Source of the DNA: JBFHRB01 sp041591915
GTDB lineage: Bacteria; Actinomycetota; Nitriliruptoria; Nitriliruptorales; Nitriliruptoraceae
DNA: 5,784 nucleotides
Reading direction: 5' to 3'
NCBI GenBank assembly: GCA_041591915.1
Contig: JBFHRB010000213.1
Location: forward strand, 1-5,784
Position 1 is the stretch's first letter, and every line of letters begins with the position of its first letter. This document shows positions 1-5,328 of this stretch, piece by piece. A program made the translations under genes and the position numbers. The notes below the pieces were generated by a model that did no database searches, was not told where the DNA came from, and saw only the letters and a list, made by a program, of their open reading frames with translations.

Positions 1-399
1 GCGGGGACCGGCTTCGCCTGCACGGTCCACGCCAACGGCGCACGCGACGCGCTCAACGCCCTGGTCAACGCCGCGATCATGGCCGGCGAGAACGTGACCG
101 AGGCGATCGTCCGCAAGGTGTTCTCGTCCGCGATCGACTTCGTCGTCCACCTCGACCGCGACGACATCAACCGTGCCGATCCCGAGGCCGGCATCCGCCG
201 GCAGGTCGTCGAGATCATCCAGGTCGTGCCGGCACTGACGGACGACTTCTCGACCGAGCCGGTGTTCGCCCGCCCCGCGCTGGGGCGGCCGCTGGTCTGG
301 AGCGGGGTCCTGCCCATCGACCACGAGCGCATCGAGCGCTCCCTGCCGGAGGGCATGACCCTGCGGGGCATCCTCGAGGGGACGGTGAGCCCGCTGTGA
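1..399 (+). CDS. tadA: TadA/CpaF-family secretion ATPase, C-terminal fragment (5' truncated)
   Basis: This is the last 132 codons of a Tad pilus assembly ATPase, the cytoplasmic hexameric motor that hydrolyses ATP to drive Flp pilin polymerisation through TadB/TadC. The frame is open from base 1, so the gene begins upstream of the window. The first residues read AGTGFACTVHANGARDAL, the His-box region of PilT/VirB11-type ATPases (TVHAN, His10), followed by NAAIMAGENV, an AIDFVVHLDR segment (about residues 42-51) and RRQVVEIIQV (about 67-76), all in the order typical of CpaF/TadA. The Walker A and B motifs and the N-terminal domain would lie upstream and are not visible. The tail after about residue 80 is less conserved and ends in SPL. 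The stop overlaps the tadB start by GTGA, so the two are probably translationally coupled. The family assignment is firm; TadA rather than another VirB11-like ATPase is supported by the downstream genes. Confidence 0.93.
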   Translation, partial: AGTGFACTVHANGARDALNALVNAAIMAGENVTEAIVRKVFSSAIDFVVHLDRDDINRADPEAGIRRQVVEIIQVVPALTDDFSTEPVFARPALGRPLVWSGVLPIDHERIERSLPEGMTLRGILEGTVSPL

Positions 400-1298
400 C
401 GCTGCTCGCCGCACTCGCCACCGCCGCGTTCGCCGCGGCCGTCGTCGCGCGCCTCGTCGGGCTCGACCTCGTGGCCGCCGCGCGACGGGGGCGGGCGGCG
501 GGGCGCGCGCGTGCGCCGGGTTCGGCCGCGCTGGCGACGTGGCTCGCCCAGTCCGGAGCCGGGGTGACGCCCCGCCAGTTCGTCCTCGGATCGGCCGCGC
601 TCGGCAGCCTGACGTTCGTCGTGATCGCCGCGCTCACCGCAGCCCCGGCGGTCGCCGTCGTCCCGGGACTGGCCGTCGGGGCGCTCCCACGCGTGTGGTT
701 CAGCAGGCGTCGCGAGCAGCGCCTCCGCGAGGTCGCCGAGGCCTGGCCCGACGGCATCCGTGACCTCACGGCGTCCATCTCGGCGGGCATGAGCCTGCAC
801 GGCGCCCTGACCGCACTCGCCGACACGGGCCCCGACGCGCTCCGCGACGCGTTCGCGCGCTACCCGGCGATCAGTCGGACGCACGGCCCGGCGGCCGCGC
901 TCGAGATCATCCGCGAGGAGCTCGCCGACCCCACGTCGGACCGCGTGATCGAGGTGCTGGTGCTCGCGAGCCGCGAGGGCGGCGACCTCCTCACGCGCAT
1001 CCTGCGCGACCTCGCCGACGCGACGACCCGCGACGTGCGCACGCTCGAGGAGATCCAGACGGATGCGCTCGAGCAGCGCATCAACGCCCGGGCGGTCCTC
1101 GTCCTGCCGTGGGCGGTGCTCGTGATCCTCACCCTGCAGGACGGCCACTTCCGCGACTTCTACGCGGGGCCCGGTGGCGTGGTGACCGTCATCGTCGGGG
1201 CGCTCCTCAGCATCGTCGGCGCCGTCATCGTCGGTCGCCTCGGGCGCGAGCCGGTCGAGCAGCGGGTCCTCGGGCGCGGCGCCGAGGTGGGGCCATGA
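396..1298 (+). CDS. tadB: TadB, type II secretion system F-domain inner-membrane platform protein
   Basis: This 300-residue protein matches TadB, one of two polytopic platform proteins that link the TadA ATPase to the growing Flp pilus. A hydrophobic helix spans about residues 3-23. A paired hydrophobic region lies at about 61-102. A cytoplasmic T2SSF domain follows at about 112-230, with the family-type stretch ISAGMSLHGAL (128-138) and a helical EIQTDALEQRINARAV segment (219-234). Further membrane segments lie at about 232-247 and 260-280. The GTG start at 396 overlaps the tadA stop (GTGA). The nearest purine-rich match, GAGGGG at 376-381, sits rather far upstream (14 nt), so initiation probably relies on coupling to tadA. 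The stop overlaps the tadC ATG. Gene order separates it from TadC, which is also a T2SSF protein; the family call itself is secure. Confidence 0.92.
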   Translation: MTLLAALATAAFAAAVVARLVGLDLVAAARRGRAAGRARAPGSAALATWLAQSGAGVTPRQFVLGSAALGSLTFVVIAALTAAPAVAVVPGLAVGALPRVWFSRRREQRLREVAEAWPDGIRDLTASISAGMSLHGALTALADTGPDALRDAFARYPAISRTHGPAAALEIIREELADPTSDRVIEVLVLASREGGDLLTRILRDLADATTRDVRTLEEIQTDALEQRINARAVLVLPWAVLVILTLQDGHFRDFYAGPGGVVTVIVGALLSIVGAVIVGRLGREPVEQRVLGRGAEVGP

Positions 1299-2248
1299 CC
1301 GGGCTGCCGCTCCTCGCCGCGCTCACGTCCGCCATCGCGGTCGCCGGCCTCGTCGCGCTCCTCGCGCCCCCGACCCGGCGGCTCGCCCCGCGCGTCCGGC
1401 CGTACCTGCCCGACGCCGACGTCGCCCTCGGCCAGGCCATCGACCCGACCGCGCTGATCGGCGGCGCCGCCGGCCCGCTCGGGGTGCTGCGCCGATTGCT
1501 CGGCCCGCCACTCGTGGCGCTGCTCGGGGCGGTCACCCGGCGCGTGGGATCGAGCGGGGAGGAGGAGCTCCTGCGGCGGCTCCACAACGCCGGCCACCTC
1601 ACCGAGGTCCCCGAGCCGATGCGGGTCCACCAGTTCCGGCTCGAACAGGTGCTCCACGGCCTCGGGGGCCTGATCGCCGGCATGGCGGCCGGATCGCTCG
1701 TCCGCGGCGTCGGGCTCACGGCGCTCGGGCTCGGCCTCCTCGGTGCGGTCGCCGGTGCCTCGCGGCCCCGCGCACGCCTCGACCGGGCGATCGAGCGACG
1801 GCGCGACCGCATCCGCATCGAGCTCTACACCGTCAACCAGCTCCTCGCCATGCACATCCGCGTCGGGGGCGGGGTGTCGCAGGCGCTGCGGCGCGTCGTC
1901 GACCGCGGTCGAGGCGCCGTGGTCGAGGAGCTCGCCGGCGTCCTGAGGCTGCACCACTCCGGCGTGCCGGTCCACGAGGCACTCACGCGTGCCGCGCGCC
2001 GCTGCGCGGAGCCGCACCTCGCGCGGACGCTGCGCCTGCTGGCGAACGGCTCGCGGTACGGGGCGGACCTCGCCGACGCCCTGCTCGAGCACGCCGACGA
2101 CGTGCGCGTGTCCCGCCGCGACGCGCTGAAGCGGGCGGCCACCCGACGTCGCGCCGCGATGCTCGTCCCGATCATCGGGGTGCTCGCCCCCGTGATGTTG
2201 CTCTTCATCGCCGCGCCCATCCCGAGCCTCATCTTCGGGGCGCGCTGA
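1295..2248 (+). CDS. tadC: TadC, second type II secretion F-domain platform protein
   Basis: This 317-residue membrane protein is the partner of TadB in the Tad platform. An N-terminal helix lies at about residues 3-23. A soluble stretch rich in Arg and Pro follows, then a hydrophobic pair at about 118-155, a T2SSF domain at about 170-285 (with IELYTVNQLLAMHIRVGGGV at 175-194 and NGSRYGADLADALLEHADDV at 251-270), and a C-terminal helix with VPIIGVLAPVMLLFI (291-305), as is usual for TadC. I chose the ATG at 1295: it overlaps the tadB stop as ATGA, is preceded by GAGGTGGGG at about 1284-1292, and begins a natural signal-anchor sequence. The frame remains open upstream to an ATG at 1109, but that start would add 62 Arg-rich residues inside tadB and is not believable. 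A GC-rich inverted repeat spans its stop codon (see separate entry). Confidence 0.91.
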   Translation: MTGLPLLAALTSAIAVAGLVALLAPPTRRLAPRVRPYLPDADVALGQAIDPTALIGGAAGPLGVLRRLLGPPLVALLGAVTRRVGSSGEEELLRRLHNAGHLTEVPEPMRVHQFRLEQVLHGLGGLIAGMAAGSLVRGVGLTALGLGLLGAVAGASRPRARLDRAIERRRDRIRIELYTVNQLLAMHIRVGGGVSQALRRVVDRGRGAVVEELAGVLRLHHSGVPVHEALTRAARRCAEPHLARTLRLLANGSRYGADLADALLEHADDVRVSRRDALKRAATRRRAAMLVPIIGVLAPVMLLFIAAPIPSLIFGAR

Positions 2249-2278
2249 CCCCGCGCCCCCGGGGCGGCCGCGCGCCGC
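2237..2278 (+). promoter_or_regulatory. GC-rich hairpin pair spanning the tadC stop codon
   Basis: GGGGCGCG (2237-2244) and CGCGCCCC (2252-2259) form an 8-bp all-GC stem with a 7-nt loop that contains the tadC stop codon. A smaller stem, GCGGC (2264-2268) with GCCGC (2274-2278), follows directly. There is no T-tract, so this does not look like a standard intrinsic terminator. It could protect the 3' end of the tadABC message from exonuclease, attenuate transcription, or be chance in very GC-rich DNA. The position, between the machine genes and the pilin gene, fits a point where expression levels are separated. The inverted repeats are seen directly; the function is inferred. Confidence 0.4.
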
Positions 2279-2290
2279 TGATCCGACCTG

Positions 2291-2333
2291 CACCACCGAC
2301 ACCGCAACCACCGACCACCGACCACCAACCCCC
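2291..2333 (+). repeat. G-poor CA-rich leader with tandem ACCACCG repeats upstream of the pilin gene
   Basis: This low-complexity stretch is almost only C and A, with few G and no T. The 7-mer ACCACCG occurs at 2307-2313 and 2314-2320, and a one-mismatch third copy (ACCACCA) lies at 2321-2327. Related CACCACCG and ACACCG pieces lie just before. Because it has so little G, the RNA would be unable to fold on itself, which is striking in a GC-rich genome. It ends at the strong ribosome binding site of the Flp gene, so it may be an unstructured 5' leader that favours ribosome loading. No -10/-35 promoter elements could be recognised in or near it. Confidence 0.5.
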
Positions 2334-2341
2334 AAGAGGGG
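2334..2341 (+). promoter_or_regulatory. Strong Shine-Dalgarno sequence of the Flp pilin gene
   Basis: AAGAGGGG ends 7 nt before the ATG at 2349, close to ideal spacing. It supports the existence and start of the 59-codon pilin gene and suggests efficient translation, as expected for a major pilus subunit. Confidence 0.7.
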
Positions 2342-2348
2342 TAGACCG

Positions 2349-2528
2349 ATGCAGTACCTGACCACCATCGCCCGTCGCATCCAGCGTGAGGAGGAGGCCT
2401 TCTCGACGGCCGAGCTCCTCGGCAACGCCGCGCTCGGGATCCTCGCCCTCGTCGTCATCTGGGCGGCGATGCAGGCGCTCGGGATGGACATCATCAACTG
2501 GATCCGCTCGGCCGTGCTCCAGGGCTGA
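2349..2528 (+). CDS. flp: Flp-type small pilin (probable major Tad pilus subunit)
   Basis: This is a 59-residue protein with the layout of an Flp pilin: a short charged leader (MQYLTTIARRIQREEEA), a likely prepilin-peptidase site between A17 and F18, Glu at mature position +5 (E22, in FSTAELL), one hydrophobic helix at about residues 23-46, and a short tail. The mature product would be about 42 residues. It is exported to the inner membrane, processed by a TadV/CpaA-type peptidase (not in the window) and polymerised by TadA/B/C. The canonical Flp site is G before the cut and E-Y at +5/+6; here Ala and E-L are found, so the assignment rests on architecture and on the position between tadC and the TadE-like genes. 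The start is set by AAGAGGGG 7 nt upstream. It is preceded by 100 non-coding bases and followed by 20. An alternative reading is a small Tad-associated membrane protein that is not the major fibre subunit. Confidence 0.8.
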   Translation: MQYLTTIARRIQREEEAFSTAELLGNAALGILALVVIWAAMQALGMDIINWIRSAVLQG

Positions 2529-2549
2529 GCGCGCAGGGGCCCCACGGTC

Positions 2550-2966
2550 ATGCCGTCGGACATCCGGATGCTCGCCCGCGCGGGCCGCGAGGGGGGCGCG
2601 ACGACGCCCCAGTACCTGCTGGGCGTCGGGCTGTCCCTGCTGATGCTCGTGCTGCTCGCCAACGTCATCGTGGCGCAGTACGCCCGCGGTGCGGTTCGCC
2701 TGGCGGCCGACGAGGGTGCGCGCGCCGGCGCCCGCTGGCAGGCGAGCGAGCCAGAGCGCCTGGCGGCCTGCACGTCGGCGGGCGAGGCCGTCCTCGACGA
2801 CCTCCTCGCCGGCAGCATCGGCGACACGGCTCGCATCCAGTGCGTGACGGCCGGCCGGGGCATCGACGCCGAGGCGAAGGCGGCCGTCGCCGGCTGGCTC
2901 CCCGGGGTGCCCGCGTTCGACGTGCGGGCACGGGCGGCGGAGCGCGTGGAGGAGGCGCCGCAGTGA
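2550..2966 (+). CDS. tadE: TadE-like pseudopilin with Gln at the usual Glu+5 position
   Basis: This 138-residue protein has a 16-residue leader ending in REGG, a hydrophobic helix (about 23-44) and a soluble C-terminal domain, as in TadE-family minor pseudopilins of Tad loci. After the presumed cut at G16 the mature start is ATTPQYLLG, so +5 is Gln21 rather than Glu. The helix runs into ARGAVRLAADEGARAGAR (45-62), the TadE-type conserved junction. Two cysteines, C74 and C98, lie in the exported domain and could form a disulfide. The ATG at 2550 follows AGGGG (2535-2539) by 10 nt; a second in-frame ATG at 2568 has a poorer upstream site. The stop overlaps the next start as GTGA. It is probably a minor subunit needed for pilus initiation or pilin processing; the exact role is inferred. 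Confidence 0.8.
   Translation: MPSDIRMLARAGREGGATTPQYLLGVGLSLLMLVLLANVIVAQYARGAVRLAADEGARAGARWQASEPERLAACTSAGEAVLDDLLAGSIGDTARIQCVTAGRGIDAEAKAAVAGWLPGVPAFDVRARAAERVEEAPQ
2948..2955 (+). promoter_or_regulatory. Shine-Dalgarno sequence deciding the GTG start at 2963
   Basis: GGAGGAGG lies inside the end of the preceding TadE-like gene, 7 nt before GTG 2963. It picks out this start over the ATG at 2840 in the same frame, which would place over 40 Arg/Gly-rich codons inside the upstream gene. Confidence 0.75.
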
Positions 2967-3427
2967 GTCGGTCGCAGAGGCTCGTGCCTCCCTGGGCAAC
3001 GCGTCGCTCGGGGGCGTGGCGCCACGCGTATGGGAACGATGGGTTCACGGCCATCGAGCTGACGTTGGGCCTGGCGGTGCTGCTCATCCCGACGGCGCTG
3101 CTCGTGCTCACGCTGCCGACCTGGATCGAGATCGAGTCCGGGGCCCGCGCCGCCGCCCGGTCGGCCGCCCGCGCGGCCGTGCTCAGCGACGACCTCGGTC
3201 ACATCCAGGCCCACGCCGAGGCCGTGGCCAGCAACCAGCTCGGGTTCCGGCGGGGCGCCCTCGACCGGCTCGAGCTCGGCGGTTCCCTGGTACCGGGCGG
3301 GGCGGTGGAGGCGCGCGTGACGGTCACCTACCCCGCGCTCGACATCCCGCTGGTCGGTGCGGTCGGGTCGTTCCGCCACACCACGACCCACCGTGAGCCG
3401 GTCGACCTCCACCGGAGCTTCCGGTGA
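2963..3427 (+). CDS. Second TadE-like pseudopilin with a GFTAIEL prepilin site
   Basis: This predicted 154-residue protein has a 27-residue basic leader, then GFTAIELTLG (27-36), a classical prepilin-peptidase site: Gly at -1, Phe at +1 and Glu32 at +5. A hydrophobic helix spans about 33-53. It leads into ESGARAAARSAARAA (58-72), the Ala/Arg-rich junction of TadE-like proteins. The C-terminal part (about 75-154) is soluble, with a beta-like stretch EARVTVTYPALDIPLVGAVG (116-135), as in many TadE exported domains. The start is GTG 2963, fixed by GGAGGAGG and by the GTGA overlap with the previous gene; its own stop overlaps the next start in the same way. It is probably an exported minor pilin working with its two neighbours. 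The fine family assignment is less certain than the prepilin architecture. Confidence 0.78.
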   Translation: MSRSQRLVPPWATRRSGAWRHAYGNDGFTAIELTLGLAVLLIPTALLVLTLPTWIEIESGARAAARSAARAAVLSDDLGHIQAHAEAVASNQLGFRRGALDRLELGGSLVPGGAVEARVTVTYPALDIPLVGAVGSFRHTTTHREPVDLHRSFR

Positions 3428-3858
3428 CGCGACGCCTGCACCGCGACGAGGACGGGACGATCACCATCTGGGTGCTCGGCCTGTGCGTGGTCGTGCTGAT
3501 GCTCGGTGGCATCGGGCTCGACCTGTGGCGTGCCACCTCCGCGCGTCGAGCACTGGGCCAGGCCGCCGAGGCCGCCGCCATCGCGGGCGCGGCGCAGCTC
3601 GACCAGGCTGCCTACCGGTCGGGCAACCGGGTCCGGCTCGACCCGGCGCGAGCCCGGGCCGCGGCGGCCGCACACCTCGATGCGAGCTCCTCGTCGTTCG
3701 ACGGGCTCGAGGTCTCCCCATCCATCAACGCCGCGCCGACGGGAGTGCGGGTCGAACTACGATCATCGATCGACCTCGGCCTCACGCGTGTCCTCGTCGG
3801 AGGTGAGCCGATCGAGCTTCGGGTCGTCGCTCGCTCCGCGCCGATGCTCGGGAGCTGA
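3424..3858 (+). CDS. TadG/TadE-like pilus assembly protein (short, helix plus exported domain)
   Basis: This 144-residue protein starts MTRRLHRDEDGTITIWVLGL. It has a hydrophobic helix at about 12-33, then GLDLWRATSARRALGQAAEA (31-50) and AAIAGAAQLDQA. The pattern of helix, conserved Asp (D33) and Ala-rich amphipathic helix is that of the N-terminal module of Flp assembly TadE/G-like proteins, as also found in the last gene of actinobacterial tad loci. The usual Gly (G11) is present, but +5 is Trp16, so it may be membrane-anchored rather than processed. Full-length TadG proteins carry a large extra C-terminal domain, which is absent here. The GTG start at 3424 overlaps the previous stop and has GGAG at 3414-3417. 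It probably acts outside the membrane in pilus anchoring or assembly. It is the last Tad gene in the window. Confidence 0.75.
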   Translation: MTRRLHRDEDGTITIWVLGLCVVVLMLGGIGLDLWRATSARRALGQAAEAAAIAGAAQLDQAAYRSGNRVRLDPARARAAAAAHLDASSSSFDGLEVSPSINAAPTGVRVELRSSIDLGLTRVLVGGEPIELRVVARSAPMLGS

Positions 3859-3883
3859 CGGCCGCCCCGCGGTCGCGGTTACC

Positions 3884-3908
3884 CTCCGGGGCCGCCGACT
3901 ACCCGGAG
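3884..3908 (+). promoter_or_regulatory. Inverted repeat covering the ribosome binding site of the MBOAT gene
   Basis: CTCCGGG (3884-3890) and CCCGGAG (3902-3908) are perfect 7-base inverted arms with an 11-nt loop. The 3' arm contains GGAG (3905-3908), the only good Shine-Dalgarno match before the TTG start at 3918 (spacing 9 nt). Folding in the mRNA would hide that site, so translation could be restrained or conditional. The repeat and its overlap with the RBS are direct observations; regulation is inferred. The rest of the 59-base gap shows a small CCGC/GCGG stem (3867-3878) and no recognisable promoter. Confidence 0.45.
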
Positions 3909-3917
3909 CCGCGAGCG

Positions 3918-5327
3918 TTGGTCTTCTCGTCGCTGGCGTTCCTGCAGTTCTTCTTCCCCGCAGTCACGGTTGCCCACTCGGTCACACGCGGCCGCCTGCG
4001 CAACGGCCTGCTCCTGCTCGCGAGCCTCGCGTTCTACGCGGTCGGGTCGGGCCGCTTCACGCTCGTGCTCATCGGCACCTCACTCGTCGACCACCTGCTC
4101 GTGCGACGGATGGCCGTTGCCGAGGGGAGGTCGCGAGCCTGGTTGCGAAACGCCTCGGTCACGCTGAACGTCGGGCTGCTCGCCTGGTTCAAGTACGCAG
4201 GGTGGCTGAGCAGGATCGTCTCGGACGTCGCGGCCACGCTCGACCTCACGAGCACATCGACACTCGAGATCGCGCTGCCCATCGGGATCTCGTTCTTCAC
4301 GTTCCAGCGTCTGAGCTACACGATCGACGTCCACCGCCGGCAGGTCGAGCCGCTCGAGCGCGCGGCCGACCACCTGCTGTACGTCGCCCTGTTCCCGCAG
4401 CTGATCGCGGGACCCATCGTCCGCTACGCCGAGATCCGACGCGAGCTCCACGATCGCACGGTCACGACCTCGGACGTCGCGATCGGACTCGGCCGATTCG
4501 TGCACGGTCTCGCGAAGAAGATCCTGGTCGCCGACCAGGTCGCCCCACTCGCGGACGCCGTGTTCACCACGACCGGCCCGATGTCGATGGGACAGGCGTG
4601 GCTCGGCGCCCTCGCGTACGCCGTGCAGATCTACTTCGACTTCTCCGGGTACTCCGACATGGCGATCGGGCTCGGCCGGATGCTCGGCTTCACGTTCCCC
4701 GAGAACTTCGCGCGCCCGTACTCATCGATCTCCGTCACGGACTTCTGGCGACGCTGGCACATCACGCTGTCCCGCTGGTTCCGCGACTACGTCTACATCC
4801 CGCTCGGTGGTAGTCGGGGCGGTGAGGCCGCCACGTACCGCAACCTGTGGATCGTGTTCCTGCTGACCGGCGCATGGCACGGCGCGGCGTGGACGTTCGT
4901 CCTGTGGGGGGCCTACCACGGGGCACTGCTCAGTCTGGAGCGCGTCACCGGGTTGCGTTCCCTCCCGGACGATCGCGCCGTGGCCACTCGGAGGGCCTCG
5001 ACGTTCGTGCTCGTCGTCGTCGGCTGGGTCCTGTTCCGCGCGGACACGTTGGCCCAGGCGGCCCACATCCTGCAGGCGATGGTCGGGTTCGACGGCGTGG
5101 CGAGCGAGGCGATCGCCTTCGAGACCAGTCGGATCGCGCTCGCGGCGCTGGCGTTCGGGCTCGCCTCCGTCGTCCTGCCCGGGGACTGGGTCGCCGGCAA
5201 GCGCCTGAGCTTGCCGACCCAGCGACCAGCGGTCGTTCGGCTCGCCGCCACGGCGGTCTTCCTGCCCGTCTGCCTGCTCGTCGCCGCCGCTGGCACGTTC
5301 AGCCCGTTCCTCTACTTCCGGTTCTGA
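3918..5327 (+). CDS. AlgI-type membrane-bound O-acyltransferase (MBOAT)
   Basis: This 469-residue polytopic protein belongs to the AlgI branch of MBOATs, which move acyl (usually acetyl) groups across the membrane for modification of exported polysaccharides or other envelope polymers. Landmarks in order are the N-terminus VFSSLAFLQFFFP, LLAWFKYAGW (87-96), IGISFFTFQRLSYTID (122-137), QLIAGPIVRY (161-170), YFDFSGYSDMAIGLGRMLGF (239-258), DFWRRWHITLSRWFRDYVY (275-293) then IPLGG, and GAWHGAAW with the likely catalytic His321. A second His334 follows in GAYHG. The C-terminus FLYFRF is also typical. Length is close to that of AlgI. The TTG start at 3918 is chosen because it gives the usual AlgI N-terminus and has GGAG 9 nt upstream. 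It lies 59 bp after the Tad genes and one base before an AlgJ/X-like partner. Alginate itself is unlikely in an actinobacterium; the acceptor is unknown. Family confidence is very high. Confidence 0.95.
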   Translation: MVFSSLAFLQFFFPAVTVAHSVTRGRLRNGLLLLASLAFYAVGSGRFTLVLIGTSLVDHLLVRRMAVAEGRSRAWLRNASVTLNVGLLAWFKYAGWLSRIVSDVAATLDLTSTSTLEIALPIGISFFTFQRLSYTIDVHRRQVEPLERAADHLLYVALFPQLIAGPIVRYAEIRRELHDRTVTTSDVAIGLGRFVHGLAKKILVADQVAPLADAVFTTTGPMSMGQAWLGALAYAVQIYFDFSGYSDMAIGLGRMLGFTFPENFARPYSSISVTDFWRRWHITLSRWFRDYVYIPLGGSRGGEAATYRNLWIVFLLTGAWHGAAWTFVLWGAYHGALLSLERVTGLRSLPDDRAVATRRASTFVLVVVGWVLFRADTLAQAAHILQAMVGFDGVASEAIAFETSRIALAALAFGLASVVLPGDWVAGKRLSLPTQRPAVVRLAATAVFLPVCLLVAAAGTFSPFLYFRF

Positions 5328-5328
5328 C

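Noticed and set aside
215..826. A 203-codon minus-strand frame opposite tadA and tadB.
   Set aside because: It has an Ala/Arg/Pro-rich shadow translation opposite confident coding sequence.
1109..1294. Upstream extension of tadC to an ATG inside tadB.
   Set aside because: The added residues are an Arg-rich out-of-frame reading of the tadB end. ATG 1295 has a good RBS and the ATGA overlap.
2264..2271. GCGGCCGC palindrome as a possible operator.
   Set aside because: An eight-base GC palindrome is expected by chance in this composition and no matching second site was seen.
2237..2278. Intrinsic transcription terminator after tadC.
   Set aside because: The stem is strong but no T-tract follows, and tad genes continue on the same strand; it is kept only as a hairpin of unknown role.
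2307..2327. Tandem ACCACCG units as a CRISPR-like or iteron array.
   Set aside because: There are only about three 7-base copies with no spacers and no replication or Cas genes; it is better described as a simple low-complexity leader.
2840..2962. Upstream extension of the second TadE-like gene to an ATG inside the previous gene.
   Set aside because: The extension is Arg/Gly-rich frame-shadow sequence, and GTG 2963 has GGAGGAGG at ideal spacing.
1160..3412. A 750-codon open frame on the minus strand, opposite tadC, flp and the TadE-like genes.
   Set aside because: It is antisense to genes with clear family matches. Its product is low-complexity Arg/Gly/Pro/Asp-rich sequence with no recognisable domain, the usual shadow frame in very GC-rich DNA where stops are rare.
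3859..3917. A promoter for the MBOAT operon.
   Set aside because: I looked for -10 (TANNNT) and -35 like hexamers with proper spacing and found none that could be supported.
3506..4813. A 435-codon plus-strand frame overlapping the TadG-like gene and the MBOAT gene.
   Set aside because: Its translation is Arg/Pro/Ser-rich without motifs, and it covers two well-supported genes in another frame.
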